DNA of 23,297 nt, taken from a virus. Shown one piece after another: positions 21,472-23,297 of this stretch. The DNA lies in IMG/VR virus record IMGVR_UViG_3300044237_002694, positions 1-23,297 of that record, one strand, 5' to 3'. The position numbers and the translations under genes were made by a program. A model generated the notes under the pieces. The model did not search any database, had not been told where the DNA came from, and worked only from the letters and a program-made list of their open reading frames with translations. Positions within the stretch are counted from its first letter, which is position 1, and every line of letters starts with the position of its first letter.

Positions 21472-21797
21472 TAGGTATAGTATTAGGGGTTATAGCAATT
21501 GGTTTATTTATTTGGTTAAAAAATGATCAAAAAATATCTAACGATTTACATGAAGCTGAACTTCATCATACACATCAAGGTATGAAAGCACTAATGGAGG
21601 ATTTTACTAACTATCAATTAAGTCAAGCTAGATTTGAAGAAAAAGAAAAAGCTAAATTAGAAATCAGATTTGATAATGTTGCAAGATCAATTAAAAAAAA
21701 TGAAACAAGAATAAACGTAATAGAAAAAACATTACCTGAAAAAATAGGAACTTTTATTAGTCAAGTTGAATTTGCACAAAATAGAATAAAAAGATAA
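21462..21797 (+). CDS. Membrane-anchored coiled-coil protein
   Basis: The 111-residue protein has one N-terminal membrane span (residues 2-19, EIIGIVLGVIAIGLFIWL) followed by long charged helices (residues 25-105), with heptad-like hydrophobic spacing ending EKTLPEKIGTFISQVEFAQ. This layout is like spanin or membrane-anchored scaffolding proteins but there is no lipobox or partner, so the function stays open. It overlaps its neighbours by 10 bases upstream and one base downstream (TAATG). Confidence 0.55.
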   Translation: MEIIGIVLGVIAIGLFIWLKNDQKISNDLHEAELHHTHQGMKALMEDFTNYQLSQARFEEKEKAKLEIRFDNVARSIKKNETRINVIEKTLPEKIGTFISQVEFAQNRIKR

Positions 21798-22111
21798 TGA
21801 AATATATTTATGAATCACCAGATAAAGGTAAAACAATATATAAAAGAGAATTTGGTAACTATAATAAAAAAGAAAAAATAACTATGGAAAAAATAAGTTT
21901 ATATGATTACTTAGGACACGCAGCGGGCGCTGATTTAGGACAACAAGTAGCATATGCAGCAGCAAAAGCAGGAGTAATAACAGAAACAAGACAAGTTTCA
22001 AATCCAGTATATAAAGGACCTGTTATGTTATACCCAAGATCGTTTTTAGATTTATATTTTAAAGGTGGTTTAAATGAAAGTGCTAGTGGAAAACAATTAT
22101 TAAAAGGATAA
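21797..22111 (+). CDS. Unknown two-part protein, 104 residues
   Basis: The first 29 residues (MKYIYESPDKGKTIYKREFG...) and the rest (from M30, EKISLYDYLGHAAGADLGQQ) look like two separate small phage protein types joined in one frame. The second part ends VMLYPRSFLDLYFKGG and seems a compact helical domain. An internal start at the second methionine (21884) is possible. No catalytic motif is visible. It overlaps the preceding stop (TAATG) and ends 1 base before the next small gene. Confidence 0.5.
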   Translation: MKYIYESPDKGKTIYKREFGNYNKKEKITMEKISLYDYLGHAAGADLGQQVAYAAAKAGVITETRQVSNPVYKGPVMLYPRSFLDLYFKGGLNESASGKQLLKG

Positions 22112-22112
22112 T

Positions 22113-22256
22113 ATGGATTGGTTAGTAGCATTAGGAATTATTACAGTATTGTTTCTATTAGGCAAATATGCTATAGAAGAAGGACAAAGAGCAGAACGTC
22201 AAAAAGAGTTTGAAAAAAATCTTAAAAATTGGGATAAAAAATCTAAGACAAAATAA
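22113..22256 (+). CDS. Small membrane protein, 47 residues
   Basis: A 47-codon frame begins one base after the previous stop. It encodes one N-terminal membrane helix (MDWLVALGIITVLFLLGKYA) and a charged tail rich in Glu, Lys and Gln. The layout is like many small phage membrane proteins. No family is recognised. Confidence 0.5.
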   Translation: MDWLVALGIITVLFLLGKYAIEEGQRAERQKEFEKNLKNWDKKSKTK

Positions 22257-22279
22257 TATGTGGATAACAACAACAACTT

Positions 22280-22381
22280 ATGGGGATATCGAAATTAATT
22301 ATACGATTACAAAATAAAATAAAACAATGGATTAAAAACCATATTATTGATGAAATTGACCCTAATGATTTAAATTTTTGA
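22280..22381 (+). CDS. Very small basic/acidic protein, 33 residues
   Basis: This frame (MGISKLIIRLQNKIKQWIKN..., ending DEIDPNDLNF) is an amphipathic basic helix followed by an acidic end. Short IK.WI..-I.DE-DPN proteins of this type occur in other marine phages as I recall. Its end reaches into the short leader of the next gene. Confidence 0.4.
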   Translation: MGISKLIIRLQNKIKQWIKNHIIDEIDPNDLNF

Positions 22382-22392
22382 TATGTATTACT

Positions 22393-22800
22393 ATGACAAT
22401 AGATGAAATACAAGACATAATAGATTATGCTTATCCTAAGATAAAAAAATACTATGGTAAAAGTAAATTAGATTATCCTAAAATAGAATTATGGAATGAT
22501 ATTTATGCTAGATTAAGTGGTGACCCAGAAGCAAGAGGCGAAGCTAGTAAAACTAGTAAAGCAGAATTTGATGTTGATAGAGCAATTGAAACAGGTGAAG
22601 CCTATATTTATATTTACTACCCAAACGTAAAAGATGAAGAAGACCTACTACGTTCATTAATACATGAATATACTCATTACTTACAAGACTTAACTAAGTT
22701 TAAGGAATTTAGAAGAAAACACTCTTATGATACTGATCCTTATGAAATAGAAGCACACAATGCAGAAAAGGATTATAGTTTATTCTTACAAAATGAATAA
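22393..22800 (+). CDS. HEYTH-motif zinc metallopeptidase-like protein
   Basis: The ATG at 22393 is preferred over a TTG at 22378 that overlaps the previous gene. The 135-residue protein contains LIHEYTHYLQD, the HExxH zinc motif, and about 30 residues later YEIEAHNAEKDY, where a Glu or His could be the third ligand, as in gluzincin-like folds. No signal peptide or membrane helix is present, so it would act in the cytoplasm. The rest is highly charged. The target is unknown; a minimal single-domain phage peptidase or toxin-like factor is possible. Confidence 0.65.
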   Translation: MTIDEIQDIIDYAYPKIKKYYGKSKLDYPKIELWNDIYARLSGDPEARGEASKTSKAEFDVDRAIETGEAYIYIYYPNVKDEEDLLRSLIHEYTHYLQDLTKFKEFRRKHSYDTDPYEIEAHNAEKDYSLFLQNE

Positions 22801-22814
22801 ATGTATGTTTAATT

Positions 22815-23090
22815 ATGGTAAAGTATCCACCTTTAAGTAGAGAATTTTTATTAAAAAGAGGATATTGTTGTGATAATAACTGTAAAAATTGTCCTTACAA
22901 AACTACAAAAATGGATAAAATAAAAAATTATTTATACAATATAGCAATGAAAAGTCCATTACGTAAGTGGGCTTTATCACTAACAGGATGGAAATGGTGG
23001 ATTTGGCAGTTAGTAGTTGGGGGTATTATTTTTGCTATACTAGAATACTTACTTAATTTAATAGGTTTAACCTTACTTCCTTGGAGATAA
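22815..23090 (+). CDS. DUF5522-like CC...C..CPY domain plus membrane helix
   Basis: The 91-residue protein begins with SREFLLKRGYCC, followed by NNCKNCPY (C18, C19, C23, C26), the DUF5522 pattern common in Bacteroidota small proteins. Residues 33-91 then form a separate unit with a basic helix and one membrane span (about 62-84, WIWQLVVGGIIFAILEYLL). An in-frame ATG at 22911 could start the second unit alone, so this may be a fusion. Metal binding by the cysteines is plausible but not shown. It is the last + strand gene, directly before the terminator. Confidence 0.55.
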   Translation: MVKYPPLSREFLLKRGYCCDNNCKNCPYKTTKMDKIKNYLYNIAMKSPLRKWALSLTGWKWWIWQLVVGGIIFAILEYLLNLIGLTLLPWR

Positions 23091-23118
23091 GAAAAGGCGC
23101 TTTATTAAGCGCCTTCTC
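23091..23118. terminator. Bidirectional terminator between convergent genes
   Basis: AAGGCGCTT (23094-23102), a four-base loop and AAGCGCCTT (23107-23115) give a 9-bp GC-rich stem, extendable to 12 positions with one mismatch. On the minus strand a T-rich run follows the stem (TTTTCTT); on the plus strand no long T-run follows. It directly follows the last + strand stop and lies 31 bases from the minus-strand stop. Confidence 0.85.
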
Positions 23119-23148
23119 CATCGTAAATAATTAGTAAAAACCACTAAA

Positions 23149-23297
23149 CTAATCAACCATTTCAAAACTATAATCTACACAACCTCCTCTATGTAATGAA
23201 AAATAAATCTTATCACCTACACTACCACGTCTATTCTTACTAAATTCAATATAACGTTCTGCATCTCTACCTCTACCATCAAAACGTAATGCTGCCA
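23149..23297 (-). CDS. Probable DnaB/gp41-type helicase C-terminus (partial)
   Basis: The minus strand has an open frame running from the window end to a stop at 23149-23151, giving 48 residues. RFDGRGRDAERYIEFSKNRR and GSVGDKIYFSLH match the style of the C-terminal end of replicative DnaB/gp41 helicases (the I-x-x-x-KNRxG...G-x-x-YF strand pair at the end of the RecA-like core). The remaining residues end in SFEMVD. The start lies outside the window. Another RecA-fold ATPase of the phage cannot be excluded. Confidence 0.5.
   Translation of the reverse strand, partial: AALRFDGRGRDAERYIEFSKNRRGSVGDKIYFSLHRGGCVDYSFEMVD

Noticed and set aside
22258-22317. 19-codon frame MWITTTTYGDIEINY
   Set aside because: Too short, overlaps the better-supported frame at 22280, and no family support.
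1-23297. tRNA genes, CRISPR arrays, insertion sequences and integrase/att sites
   Set aside because: No cloverleaf with a usable anticodon arm, no spaced repeats, no transposase or integrase motifs were recognised; intergenic gaps are mostly under 120 bases.

Overview
This window looks like an accessory/replication-flank region of a tailed bacteriophage (Caudoviricetes) genome, probably a large marine phage of the T4 superfamily. The DNA is very AT-rich. Genes are short and tightly packed, almost all on the + strand, with 1-26 base overlaps and TAATG/ATGA junctions. The recognisable proteins are a typical marine-phage mix: HSP20, ATP-dependent DNA ligase, a MoxR/CobS-type AAA+ ATPase, an M15 endolysin and a thermonuclease. 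Several signs point to a Bacteroidota (probably marine flavobacterial) host, which is an inference. Start codons mostly lack a Shine-Dalgarno sequence and sit in an A-rich ...aattATG context. Three intergenic promoters have the Bacteroidota layout (TTTG, 20-base spacer, TAnnTT). One protein carries the GCTD...NYDPNA...DDGSC motif and another a DUF5522-like CC...C..CPY motif, both common in that phylum.

Layout. (A) 1-4146: a glycan module of a PIG-L/LmbE deacetylase and four glycosyltransferases. (B) 4139-8583: a thermonuclease, a small two-helix membrane protein (holin candidate), a probable virion protein, three proteins with charged N-terminal leaders (5314, 5852, 6556), two small genes and an M15 peptidoglycan hydrolase. 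(C) 8598-11156: small conserved unknowns, a degenerate HNH-like zinc-ribbon protein, an internal promoter at 9635 and a four-helix membrane protein. (D) 11157-11760: an HSP20 gene bounded by an 11-bp inverted repeat and ended by a rho-independent terminator. (E) 11784-16820: a block of leader-bearing proteins, several extremely lysine-rich, plus a cupin-like protein. (F) 16825-23090: two near-identical promoters, DNA ligase, a AAA+ ATPase, a string of very small membrane or charged proteins, a HEYTH metallopeptidase-like protein and a DUF5522-like membrane protein. (G) A bidirectional terminator at 23091-23118 separates this operon from a minus-strand gene cut by the window end, probably the C-terminus of a DnaB/gp41-type replicative helicase.

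The most interesting signal is a dispersed gene family spanning B and E. Six proteins begin with a near-identical amphipathic leader (MKKSELRNIIKESIKEL-type), and others begin with related short charged helices. Most leaders end in (L/I)-x-E, the specificity of T4-type prohead proteases, and the same tripeptide directly precedes the basic tail of three lysine-rich proteins. Four leader proteins also share a C-terminal cysteine module (here called CNF). My reading is that these are prohead-targeted, protease-processed internal or ejected virion proteins, including small DNA-binding peptides. This is an inference to be tested by virion proteomics.

No tRNA, rRNA, CRISPR array, transposon or integrase was seen. 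No stretch over 300 bases lacks a gene.
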